Shown here one piece after another: positions 6,982 through 14,136 of a stretch of 16,045 nucleotides of DNA; position 1 is the stretch's first letter; the number at the start of each line of letters is the position of its first letter. Position numbers and translations under genes: made by a program. Origin of the DNA: Alphaproteobacteria bacterium (GTDB lineage: Bacteria > Pseudomonadota > Alphaproteobacteria > Puniceispirillales > Puniceispirillaceae); the NCBI GenBank assembly GCA_011522945.1, contig WTHY01000132.1, positions 1-16,045 on the forward strand. Direction: 5' to 3'. A model generated the notes under the pieces. That model made no database searches and was not told the origin of the DNA. It saw only the letters and a program-made list of their open reading frames with translations.

Positions 6982-8114
6982 GCCGGTCCTTCTTCTTGCT
7001 AGCAGGAGAAACATCTGGTGATAAGCTTGGCGCCGAATTAATGACGGCCCTAGAAACACGCTATCCAGAATCTGGTTTTTATGGGATGGGTGGTCCTCAT
7101 ATGATGTCTCAAGGCCTAATCAGCCATGAGGATATGTCGCAGCTATCCATTATGGGCATTAGCGAGGTTATAGCTGCTTATTCGCGTCTGCAAAAGCTTG
7201 CAGATAGGCTTGTTAAGCAGGTGATTGCCAATAGGCCAGATGCAATTTTCACCATAGATTCAAAGGCTTTTAGCGTTCGGTTTGCAAAAAAACTGCGCAA
7301 AGAAATGCGGCGTGTAAATTACCATGCGCCTATTATACATATGGTTGCGCCAACAATTTGGGCTTGGGGGGCTTGGCGCAAGACTGCATTTGAAGATAGC
7401 TTTGATGGTCTGCTATGTTTGTTCCCGTTTGAGCCATCTTTGTTTGATGCAAATAAAATTCAGGCAGACTTTATTGGCCATCCAGTTGCCTATAAAAATC
7501 AGGTAAATATCTCACAACGTAGTACCAATATTGTAGGTTTATTACCAGGATCACGACGGTCGGAAATTCGGTATATTTTGCCAGATATGTTGGCTGCAGC
7601 GCAGGATATAGCTACAAGCCGGCCTGGAACAGAGTTTGTTTTGCCAACCTTACCGCATCTCGAAGATGAGATATCTGACAGAATTGCTATGTCTGAACTT
7701 CCTATAAAAATCCTATCTGAAAATGATGCGTTTTCTACTTTGCTCCGGCAGGCGTCTGTCTGTATGGCGGCTTCAGGTACCGTCACTTTGGAGTTAGCGC
7801 TAAATGCTATGCCAACTGTGACATGCTATAAAGTGAGCAAGCTTAACTATCTGTTTATGAGAGGTTTGTTTAAGCTAAAAGATCCAATTTTGCCGCATAT
7901 TTTAATGCAAGAACCTATATTCCCGTATTTTGAGCAGTCGAGACAAACTGGTGAAAGTCTAGCAGCTGCGTCGCTTAATATTTTGGAATCGCTCCCAGCA
8001 CAGACCAATGCTGTGGCTAAAAGTGCGGGTAAATTGCATAGTTTACTTACGGGCGGGCAAACTTCGTTTCAGATGCAGTTGCAATCTGTTTTAGAGAGGC
8101 AACTGCATCTTTGA
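6978..8114 (+). CDS. lpxB: LpxB, lipid-A-disaccharide synthase
   Basis: Glycosyltransferase (family GT19) that joins UDP-2,3-diacylglucosamine and lipid X into the beta-1,6 lipid A disaccharide at the inner-membrane face. The 378-residue length is normal. Hallmarks are FLLAGETSGDKLGAELM (residues 6-22), FYGMGGPHM (34-42), MGISEVI, VAPTIWAWGAWR, GHPVA and LLPGSRRSEI. The proposed catalytic Asp is D94 in TIDSKAF; most relatives read DSPDF or DAPDF here, so this enzyme keeps the Asp but varies around it. The start overlaps the lpxI stop (ATGA), and GAGG lies a few bases upstream. It is the last gene of the operon; its final codons form one arm of a strong inverted repeat, and it converges on gltA 8 bases later. 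Confidence 0.96.
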   Translation: MSRSFFLLAGETSGDKLGAELMTALETRYPESGFYGMGGPHMMSQGLISHEDMSQLSIMGISEVIAAYSRLQKLADRLVKQVIANRPDAIFTIDSKAFSVRFAKKLRKEMRRVNYHAPIIHMVAPTIWAWGAWRKTAFEDSFDGLLCLFPFEPSLFDANKIQADFIGHPVAYKNQVNISQRSTNIVGLLPGSRRSEIRYILPDMLAAAQDIATSRPGTEFVLPTLPHLEDEISDRIAMSELPIKILSENDAFSTLLRQASVCMAASGTVTLELALNAMPTVTCYKVSKLNYLFMRGLFKLKDPILPHILMQEPIFPYFEQSRQTGESLAAASLNILESLPAQTNAVAKSAGKLHSLLTGGQTSFQMQLQSVLERQLHL

Positions 8115-8116
8115 TT
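8071..8116 (+). terminator. Candidate terminator hairpin at the lpxB/gltA convergence
   Basis: AGATGCAGTTGC (8071-8082) and GCAACTGCATCT (8099-8110) are exact reverse complements with a 16-base loop, followed by TTTGATT. The hairpin covers the last codons of lpxB. The T-rich tail is short, so efficiency is uncertain. On the opposite strand the same stem lies just past the gltA stop but has no T run. Confidence 0.5.
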
Positions 8117-8122
8117 GGCAAT

Positions 8123-9430
8123 TTAACGTTTGTTCACCGGAACAAAATCGCGTTTCGCCGGGCCTGTATAAAGCTGGCGTGGACGACCAATACGCTGTGT
8201 TGAGTCTTCAATCATTTCTTTCCACTGTGAAATCCAGCCGACTGTCCTTGCAACTGCAAATAGCACAGTGAACATGGATGTTGGGAAGCCCATCGCCTTC
8301 AGAATTATGCCTGAATAAAAATCTACATTTGGATAAAGCTGCTTATCGATGAAATACTGGTCGCTTAAGGCGATTTTTTCCAGTTCCATAGCAATATCTA
8401 GAAGCGGGTCTGATACACCAAGTTTTTCCAGCACTTCATGGCAGGATTTGCGCATAACTTGCGCACGTGGGTCATAATTTTTATAGACACGGTGGCCAAA
8501 GCCGAAGAGACGGAACGGATCATTTTTATCTCTAGCTTTATTTACATATTCCTGAATGCGATCAGGCGTGCCAATTTCCTCTAACATATTCAACACAGCT
8601 TCATTGGCACCACCATGGGCAGGTCCCCAAAGTGATGCAATGCCAGCAGCAATACATGCAAACGGATTTGCACCTGATGAGCCTGCTAAACGGACGGTTG
8701 ATGTTGACGCATTTTGCTCATGGTCAGCATGCAATATAAGGATTTTATCCATCGCATCTGCAATCACCGGGTCTATAACATAATCTTCTGTCGGCACTGC
8801 AAAGCACATATGCAGGAAATTCTCTGCATAAGACAAATCGTTGCGTGGATAGTTGAACGGCATACCATTAGAGTATTTAAAGGCCATGGCTGCCAATGTT
8901 GGCATTTTGGCTATGAGCCTGCGAGAGGCAATCATGCGCTGATGCGGGTCATTAATATCAGTAGAATCATGGTAAAAGGCTGACAGGGCGCCAACAACAC
9001 CGCACATAATAGCCATAGGATGTGCGTCCCGTCGAAATCCCCGGAAGAATGTTGAGATCTGCTCATGTACCATCGTATGGTTGGTGATTGCATTTACAAA
9101 TTCAGTCTTTTCTGCTTCAGCTGGCAACTCACCATTTAGCAGAAGATAGGCAACTTCAAGAAAGTCGGAGTCATTTGCAAGCTGGTCAATCGGGTAACCA
9201 CGATGCAGTAAAATGCCCTCATCACCATCAATGTAGGTTAAGCCGGATAAGCAGGATCCTGTAGCGCCATATCCAGGGTCGAATGTAAACATATTCGATT
9301 CCCCGTAGAGTTTGCGAATATCAACCACATCTGGGCCGACCGTACCTTCCATAACTGGCAAATCAAAGCTTTTCCCTGTTTGATTGTCCGTCAGCGTTAC
9401 GGTTTTGGCATTATCCTGGTTGGCAGACAT
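8123..9430 (-). CDS. gltA: Citrate synthase (type II, hexameric class)
   Basis: Condenses oxaloacetate and acetyl-CoA to citrate, the entry step of the TCA cycle. With the start at 9430 the protein has 435 residues. The catalytic triad is visible as H272 in GPAHGG, H313 in GFGHRVY and D370 in NVDFYSG; these match E. coli H264, H305 and D362 with a constant offset of 8. The N-terminal small domain (TFDPGYGATGSCLS) is typical of the Gram-negative, NADH-sensitive class; the allosteric property itself is not shown. The ATG at 9430 is chosen because AAGGAGG (9436-9442) sits 5 bases upstream; an in-frame TTG at 9448 would place that site inside the gene. It lies downstream of gltX on the same strand with a 72-base gap that contains a promoter-like sequence. 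Confidence 0.97.
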   Translation of the reverse strand: MSANQDNAKTVTLTDNQTGKSFDLPVMEGTVGPDVVDIRKLYGESNMFTFDPGYGATGSCLSGLTYIDGDEGILLHRGYPIDQLANDSDFLEVAYLLLNGELPAEAEKTEFVNAITNHTMVHEQISTFFRGFRRDAHPMAIMCGVVGALSAFYHDSTDINDPHQRMIASRRLIAKMPTLAAMAFKYSNGMPFNYPRNDLSYAENFLHMCFAVPTEDYVIDPVIADAMDKILILHADHEQNASTSTVRLAGSSGANPFACIAAGIASLWGPAHGGANEAVLNMLEEIGTPDRIQEYVNKARDKNDPFRLFGFGHRVYKNYDPRAQVMRKSCHEVLEKLGVSDPLLDIAMELEKIALSDQYFIDKQLYPNVDFYSGIILKAMGFPTSMFTVLFAVARTVGWISQWKEMIEDSTQRIGRPRQLYTGPAKRDFVPVNKR

Positions 9431-9435
9431 GATGG

Positions 9436-9442
9436 CCTCCTT
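9436..9442 (-). promoter_or_regulatory. Strong Shine-Dalgarno of gltA that decides its start
   Basis: On the minus strand AAGGAGG lies 5 bases before the ATG at 9430. It is the best ribosome-binding match seen in the window and rules in favour of MSANQDN as the N-terminus over the upstream TTG codon. Confidence 0.85.
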
Positions 9443-9485
9443 ATTCAAGGGCTAATATATGAAATCTAATTCGGGGGGCGTGCGC

Positions 9486-9515
9486 ATTATACTCAGAATT
9501 TATCAGGAATTGCAA
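9486..9515 (-). promoter_or_regulatory. Candidate gltA promoter
   Basis: On the minus strand TTGCAA (9510-9515, 4 of 6 to TTGACA), an 18-base spacer and a perfect TATAAT (9486-9491) precede gltA. The -35 box lies just inside the 3' end of gltX. This gives gltA a leader of about 50 bases containing a C6 tract. Based on consensus matching only. Confidence 0.5.
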
Positions 9516-9524
9516 ACTTCCTGA
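9503..9524. repeat. 7-bp inverted repeat across the gltX stop
   Basis: TCAGGAA (9503-9509) and TTCCTGA (9518-9524) are exact reverse complements around an 8-base loop TTGCAAAC. The hairpin contains the gltX stop codon, and the gltA -35 hexamer lies in its loop. No T run follows, so termination is doubtful. Confidence 0.55.
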
Positions 9525-10891
9525 ATACGCTTTATGACCTCAGGCGCACCTAATGTGACTATAATATCCAATATAGAAGGTGATTGTTTTGTCCCTGTCA
9601 CAGCTGCGCGTAATGGAAGCCCCATATCCTTCATTTTTAAAGACCGCGCTGCAAGCCAGTCTTGGAAAAAGGATTTAAAGGCATCTATTTCAGATGGCGC
9701 CGCCTCTAAATCTTTAGCAAAATCCAGCAAACGTGCTTTTGCAGCATCATCTAGAATTGCACTAGTCGCCTCATCAATTTTGGGCACCCCATCATGCATG
9801 AGATAGCCAATGGTCTCTTGCAAATCTGTGAGCCGTTTTGCGCGTTCCGTTAGATGCGGCATAAGTGCGGTAAGGCGCATTTCAGCAAAGGCACTTAACG
9901 GACGTGGGTCTGTATAATTTTGCATTATTATGGTGGCTAATAGTGCTGGCTCAGCATTGCGCATCCACTGGCCATTGATAGCTGCAAGCTTGTCGAAATC
10001 AAACCTGGAAGGTGCTTTGCCTATGGCTGTGCCATCAAACCACGCAACAGCTTGGTCCTTGCTGAAAATTTCATCATCGCCATGCGACCAGCCTAGACGA
10101 CTTAAATAATTACACATCGCTTCTGGTAAATATCCCATATCGCGATAGGCATCGACACCAAGAGCGCCATGTCTTTTAGAGAGTTTTGCACCATCAGGGC
10201 CATGAATAAGCGGTATATGTCCAAATTTTGGAACATCCCATCCAAGGGCCTCATAAATCTTTTGCTGGCGGAAGGCATTATTTAAATGGTCGTCACCACG
10301 TAAAATATGTGTGATGCCCATATCATGGTCATCAACAACAACAGCTAACATATAAGTTGGTGTGCCATCGGAGCGTAATAATACAAGGTCATCTAGCTGG
10401 TGATGTTTGACTGTTACTTTGCCTTGTACCATATCATCAATAACAGTTTCACCAGTTTCAGGCATTTTGAGCCGGACAACAAAAGGTGCGTCTGGTATTT
10501 TCGGAAATGTTGTTTCACCTCGCCAAGGAGAGCGCAAAGGCAAGCCCTCTGCACGTGCTTTATCCCTGAGCGCAGTTAATTCATCATCAGATAGATAACA
10601 CCGATAAGCACTGCCAGATTCGACAAGCTGGTCTGCAATCTCTTTATGCCTTTCTACCTGATGTGACTGAAAAACAGGGTCGCTATCTCCGGTTAAACCA
10701 AGCCACTGCAAGCCGTCTTGAATGGCAGTAACAGCCTCATCAGTGGAGCGTTCTTTGTCTGTATCTTCAATGCGTACTAGATATTCTCCACCATGATGTC
10801 GTGCGAATAGATAATTGAATAGTGCCGTTCTAGCACCACCAATATGTAAATAACCAGTAGGTGAGGGGGCAAAGCGGGTGACAACACTCAT
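9503..10891 (-). CDS. gltX: Glutamyl-tRNA synthetase
   Basis: Class I aminoacyl-tRNA synthetase that charges tRNA-Glu in the cytoplasm. The 462-residue product has the class I HIGH-type signature HIGG at residues 16-19 (after RFAPSPTGYL) and the KMSKS-type loop KLSKR at 236-240. Between them are the conserved blocks RIEDTDKERST, DGTPTYMLAVVVDDHDM and THILRGDDHLNN. The Cys-rich zinc knuckle of some family members is reduced here to RCYLS near residue 98. The C-terminal anticodon-binding part is mostly helical. Alphaproteobacteria often carry two GltX paralogues, one acting on tRNA-Gln before amidation, and the sequence alone does not say which this is. The start at 10891 has a weak AAAGG about 11 bases upstream. 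It is divergent from comEC across 86 bases and is followed by gltA. Confidence 0.96.
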   Translation of the reverse strand: MSVVTRFAPSPTGYLHIGGARTALFNYLFARHHGGEYLVRIEDTDKERSTDEAVTAIQDGLQWLGLTGDSDPVFQSHQVERHKEIADQLVESGSAYRCYLSDDELTALRDKARAEGLPLRSPWRGETTFPKIPDAPFVVRLKMPETGETVIDDMVQGKVTVKHHQLDDLVLLRSDGTPTYMLAVVVDDHDMGITHILRGDDHLNNAFRQQKIYEALGWDVPKFGHIPLIHGPDGAKLSKRHGALGVDAYRDMGYLPEAMCNYLSRLGWSHGDDEIFSKDQAVAWFDGTAIGKAPSRFDFDKLAAINGQWMRNAEPALLATIIMQNYTDPRPLSAFAEMRLTALMPHLTERAKRLTDLQETIGYLMHDGVPKIDEATSAILDDAAKARLLDFAKDLEAAPSEIDAFKSFFQDWLAARSLKMKDMGLPLRAAVTGTKQSPSILDIIVTLGAPEVIKRIQEVCNS

Positions 10892-10897
10892 GGTTTT

Positions 10898-10926
10898 TTA
10901 ACCTTTAATGTTCAGAATACTATGAT
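10898..10926 (+). promoter_or_regulatory. Candidate comEC promoter in the gltX/comEC divergent gap
   Basis: TTAACC (10898-10903, 4 of 6), a 17-base spacer and TATGAT (10921-10926, 5 of 6) lie about 50 bases before comEC, overlapping the gltX 5' leader on the other strand. Weak consensus evidence only. Confidence 0.25.
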
Positions 10927-10977
10927 GCTGGCTTATAGCATGTAGCAGATAGAAATGGCACATCTGGCGCAAAAAAA

Positions 10978-13005
10978 ATGCAAAGACTCATTTTGTCAGT
11001 AGCGCATCATCTTAGCTTATCACCCATAGCAGCCTGTTTTTATGTAATCACTGGCATTATATGCGCCGATAGTCTGCCCGAGCTTCTCCCCATCTGGGTT
11101 GTTTCTATTAGTCTCTGCATCACTATTATTATGTATTTTGCTGTCCTATTGGTTCAGGCACGGCAGATTACCATTTACGCTATTTGTAGCATATTAATGT
11201 TACTGCTTGGCGGCGCTGCTACGTATTTTGAGATTTATCGTCAACCACATCAAATGTTGGCCGAGACTGGTCATTTTGATTTCGATGCAGTGATTGAATA
11301 TTCAGAATGGAGAGCAGAAGGGCGCGTGCGTGCTATTGTGAAGCCGCTAACAAATAAGGCGTCTTCTTCGCGGCAAAAACAAACTGAGCCAAGCTTAACA
11401 GATTTTGGCCTTATACGTGTGACAATGCGCTTAGACAGGCTGCCCGAGCCTGGTGATATAGCTACAATTTTCGCTCGGTTATTTCCTTTATCTGGTCCCT
11501 TCCTTCCAGATATGCCTGATTATGGTCGTGCTGCATATTCGCAGAAAATAGGTGCCTCTGGATTTGCCTATCAGGTTGAGTTGCATCATCAGAAAGATGT
11601 TATGACTATGTCGCGGGCCATACAAAGCTTACGAAGCGGGCTAGATTTATATTTCCAAAATAGGCTGCATCCAATCGCCGCCTCTATTGCGTCATCTGTA
11701 TATCTTGGGAAGCGAGATGGGTTGCCGCCAGATATCTATATAGTCTTCCAGAAATCAGGTTTGGCACATCTTCTTGCTATATCCGGTTTGCATATGGCTC
11801 TATTTTGCTTGTCGTTATTCGGTGTTTTGCGATTATGTTTGTTACCAGCAGAAAGTGTCATTCCGGTATCTGCACATAAAATTGCGGCTATGTTGGCAGT
11901 TTTGGCTGGCTTTGCTTATTTAATCATTTCAGACATGCCTGTCAGCGCGATACGTGCTTGGGCCATTGCGGCTATTGTACTGACTGCTATCATGATTGAT
12001 CGTCGTGCCCTGACATTGCGCACATTGGCGCTTGTTGCGATTTTGATGCTTTTGTGGAAGCCCTCATATCTTTACCAGCCGGCCTTTCAACTCTCTTTCA
12101 GTGCAACATTTGGGATTGTAGCTATCCATCAGTTGTTGCGGCGGCGCTTACCACGCACAGGCATTAGCGGGTTTGTTTTGAATCTGGCAGTAACATCTCT
12201 TGCTGCCGGTACCATAACAACGCCATTCATCGCGTATCATTTTGCTTTATTCACGCCTTATGCCTTGCTGTCCAACTTGTTTGCGGTGCCTTTGATGGGG
12301 CTTTTAATGCCTCTTGGTTTGCTGGCCATAGCTTTTGAGGCAACTGGTCTCACAATCGGTTTATTACGGCTTTATGAATTTGGCATTTTTAGTCTAATTG
12401 AAATTGCACATCTCTTCAGTGCATTACCTGCAGCCGGTATATGGATAAAACCACCAGATTTCTATCTATTGGGCATTTGGATGCTTAGCATCGCTTGCCT
12501 TTTATCGACGGCCATACCCGCTAGATGGTTTGGCCTTATTGGTCTTGGTCTATTTTTGAGTCTTTGGATACGAACACCTATCACAGATTTTATACAAATT
12601 CAGATACGCAACAAACCTGTCCTGATAGTCAATGGAGATCATAATATTGTAACAACTGATAATATCTCTGAATTTTGGTATAATATAGTGGCGAGGCGTA
12701 TGGGTAAAAAGCCATTATCTATCTGCCAAACATCGATTTGCGAAGTGTCTGTTAAATCCCAAACTATTTATCTTATAGGCAATAGAAAGGGTATTACCGA
12801 AGCCTGCAAGGACACAGCGCGGCCATCAATATCTGTATATAAGCCCAAATATCATTGTGCTGCAGCTAGTCAGTTTTTATTTATTAAAAAAGAACAGAGC
12901 AACGCCCTTTACTACATTGATTTAAATACGAATATACCAGAATTACATATAAAACTAGTTAGGCCAGTCTCTCGGCCATGGCGTGCTGCAATTGCAAGCG
13001 AGTAA
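10978..13005 (+). CDS. comEC: ComEC/Rec2 family DNA-uptake channel protein, without MBL domain
   Basis: Polytopic inner-membrane protein of the ComEC/Rec2 family, which carries single-stranded DNA into the cytoplasm during natural transformation. The 675-residue product has N-terminal membrane helices (about residues 15-85), a soluble DUF4131-type domain (about 95-215), and the competence domain with the hallmark HLLAISGLHM at residues 264-273. About eight further hydrophobic helices extend to roughly residue 535. The final 140 residues are soluble and have no HxHxDH zinc motif, so the metallo-beta-lactamase nuclease domain of Firmicute ComEC is absent, as is common in alphaproteobacteria. 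The ATG sits in an A8 tract with no Shine-Dalgarno sequence. The gltX-comEC-lexA neighbourhood is widespread in the class. Whether the cell is transformable cannot be judged, because no other com gene is in the window. Confidence 0.88.
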   Translation: MQRLILSVAHHLSLSPIAACFYVITGIICADSLPELLPIWVVSISLCITIIMYFAVLLVQARQITIYAICSILMLLLGGAATYFEIYRQPHQMLAETGHFDFDAVIEYSEWRAEGRVRAIVKPLTNKASSSRQKQTEPSLTDFGLIRVTMRLDRLPEPGDIATIFARLFPLSGPFLPDMPDYGRAAYSQKIGASGFAYQVELHHQKDVMTMSRAIQSLRSGLDLYFQNRLHPIAASIASSVYLGKRDGLPPDIYIVFQKSGLAHLLAISGLHMALFCLSLFGVLRLCLLPAESVIPVSAHKIAAMLAVLAGFAYLIISDMPVSAIRAWAIAAIVLTAIMIDRRALTLRTLALVAILMLLWKPSYLYQPAFQLSFSATFGIVAIHQLLRRRLPRTGISGFVLNLAVTSLAAGTITTPFIAYHFALFTPYALLSNLFAVPLMGLLMPLGLLAIAFEATGLTIGLLRLYEFGIFSLIEIAHLFSALPAAGIWIKPPDFYLLGIWMLSIACLLSTAIPARWFGLIGLGLFLSLWIRTPITDFIQIQIRNKPVLIVNGDHNIVTTDNISEFWYNIVARRMGKKPLSICQTSICEVSVKSQTIYLIGNRKGITEACKDTARPSISVYKPKYHCAAASQFLFIKKEQSNALYYIDLNTNIPELHIKLVRPVSRPWRAAIASE

Positions 13006-13328
13006 TGGATTTATCTCATCTAGTCCGCTTTAATAAAAGGCTTTGCCTTGCACAATTTCTGTCGATTGACTGGTAGACATAACTAGCCTGCTAGCTCTGG
13101 TATTAAGATGAACGGATGACTAGTAAGTCACAAGCAAATATGATGTTTAGGCGTAATAATGGGCGCTCTCATATACTGTTAATTATATCAGCTAATTAGG
13201 ATGCTGGCTGATATTTAATCCGCCAGTTAGAATGCCAGCTGGTACCATAAACTAAAACCATAGCCACCACTCACCAGCTATGTAGCTATTGTCTGTTGCC
13301 TAAATAATTTTCTGTTAGCGACTTTGCA
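13006..13328. other. Non-coding gap between convergent comEC and lexA, with several inverted repeats
   Basis: No credible gene or tRNA was found in these 323 bases. Visible structure: a weak AAGGC-TTT-GCCTT hairpin near 13034-13050; CTAGC-CT-GCTAG around 13083-13094; a perfect 8-bp inverted repeat ATATCAGC (13185-13192) with GCTGATAT (13207-13214); GCTGGC (13203-13208), which can pair instead with GCCAGC (13234-13239) or, less the first base, with GCCAG (13222-13226); and AGCTA-TG-TAGCT (13276-13287). None is followed by a clear T run. It may hold the 3' ends of both convergent transcripts or a small RNA; neither can be shown from sequence. Confidence 0.5.
13185..13214. repeat. 8-bp perfect inverted repeat in comEC/lexA gap
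   Basis: ATATCAGC (13185-13192) and GCTGATAT (13207-13214) are exact reverse complements with a 14-base loop. The loop and right arm include GCTGGC, which has alternative complements downstream at 13222-13226 and 13234-13239, so several mutually exclusive hairpins are possible. Confidence 0.6.
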
Positions 13329-14030
13329 CTAACGATATCTACGGATTAAACCGGTTAATTTGCCTTGAATACGCACTTTGTCTGTTTCGAAATAACGGGT
13401 TTCATAATTCCTGTTTGCAGGTACAAGCCCTACACGACCTGGCTCTTTTCTTAATGTTTTTAGTGTTGCTTCTTGTTGGTCTATCAGGGCTACAACTATA
13501 TCACCGTTAATTGCTTGTTCCGTGCGCTTAATAATAACCGTGTCGCCGTCATGAATGCCGGCCTCAATCATGGAATCACCGACAATCTCAAGTGCGAAAT
13601 GTTCACCTTGTCCAAGCATATCCGCGGGTACTGCCATATGTGAAGAAGGGTCAGAAAGTGCTTCAATTGGCGTGCCTGCAGCAATACGCCCGAGCAAAGG
13701 TAGCTGGATAGTACGCGACCCAAAATTACCCTCGATGACATTATCGCCTTGCATCTCAGCCATATTCGCTTCTTCTGAGATATCGGAGATAATATTTTCA
13801 TGTCCATAAGGCAGATTATTGGCTGTTTTGAGGATTTCGATTGCGCGGGCTCTATTGGCCAAACGTCTTATATATCCGCGTTCCTCAAGTGCTGATACTA
13901 ATCTGTGAATACCGGATTTTGAGGCTAATCCGACAGCTTCTCGCATTTCATCAAATGACGGAGATACTTCACGTGTTTCTAGATATTCAGTCAGAAAAAC
14001 CAGTAATTCTCTTTGCTTTGGTGTCAGCAT
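13329..14030 (-). CDS. lexA: LexA, SOS transcriptional repressor
   Basis: Represses DNA-damage (SOS) genes and cleaves itself when RecA filaments form. The 233-residue product has an N-terminal winged helix-turn-helix (MLTPKQRELL through about residue 66, with the recognition region SKSGIHRLVSALEERG). A linker of about 45 residues follows, then the S24 peptidase domain. The self-cleavage bond is A118-G119 in GRIAAGTPIEAL; the Ser-Lys dyad is S153 in GDSM and K191 in ATLK. The linker is longer than in E. coli LexA (202 residues), as is usual in alphaproteobacteria. The ATG at 14030 is preferred over the adjacent upstream GTG (14033) because GGAG (14037-14040) lies 6 bases before it. It has its own promoter and SOS box downstream of moeA, so it is autorepressed. 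Confidence 0.97.
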   Translation of the reverse strand: MLTPKQRELLVFLTEYLETREVSPSFDEMREAVGLASKSGIHRLVSALEERGYIRRLANRARAIEILKTANNLPYGHENIISDISEEANMAEMQGDNVIEGNFGSRTIQLPLLGRIAAGTPIEALSDPSSHMAVPADMLGQGEHFALEIVGDSMIEAGIHDGDTVIIKRTEQAINGDIVVALIDQQEATLKTLRKEPGRVGLVPANRNYETRYFETDKVRIQGKLTGLIRRYR

Positions 14031-14068
14031 CACACTCTCCAGCCCGTATATTTCAGGGAATTTATCCC

Positions 14069-14074
14069 ATTATA
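14069..14074 (-). promoter_or_regulatory. lexA promoter -10 box
   Basis: A perfect TATAAT on the minus strand lies 38 bases upstream of the lexA ATG. No good -35 match is found at 16-18 bases; the SOS box occupies the spacer just upstream, where bound LexA would block polymerase. Confidence 0.6.
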
Positions 14075-14079
14075 ATATT

Positions 14080-14094
14080 GTTCCTCTTATGTTC
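14080..14094 (-). promoter_or_regulatory. SOS box (LexA operator), alphaproteobacterial direct-repeat type
   Basis: GTTC-CTCTTAT-GTTC on the plus strand (GAAC-N7-GAAC on the lexA strand) is an exact match to the direct-repeat operator known for alphaproteobacterial LexA. It starts 5 bases upstream of the TATAAT box of lexA, as expected for autoregulation. A further GAAC (14109-14112) in inverted orientation lies nearby. Confidence 0.9.
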
Positions 14095-14136
14095 TATCAG
14101 ACATATGAGAACAAAGCAAGAATATCTATTGGAGGG

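Noticed and set aside
8129..8146. Inverted repeat TTTGTTC-ACCG-GAACAAA at the 3' end of gltA
   Set aside because: It contains GTTC and GAAC, but as an inverted pair with a 4-base gap, not the direct N7 repeat of the SOS box, and it has no T run. It encodes the conserved gltA C-terminus (FVPVNK), so it is probably incidental.
9431..9448. TTG start giving gltA six extra residues
   Set aside because: The strong AAGGAGG site would fall within the extension; it is correctly spaced for the ATG at 9430.
13005..13079. Short frame MDLSHLVRFNKRL... starting in TAATG with the comEC stop
   Set aside because: Only about 23 codons, no homology recognised and no ribosome site; the overlapping stop-start is likely chance.
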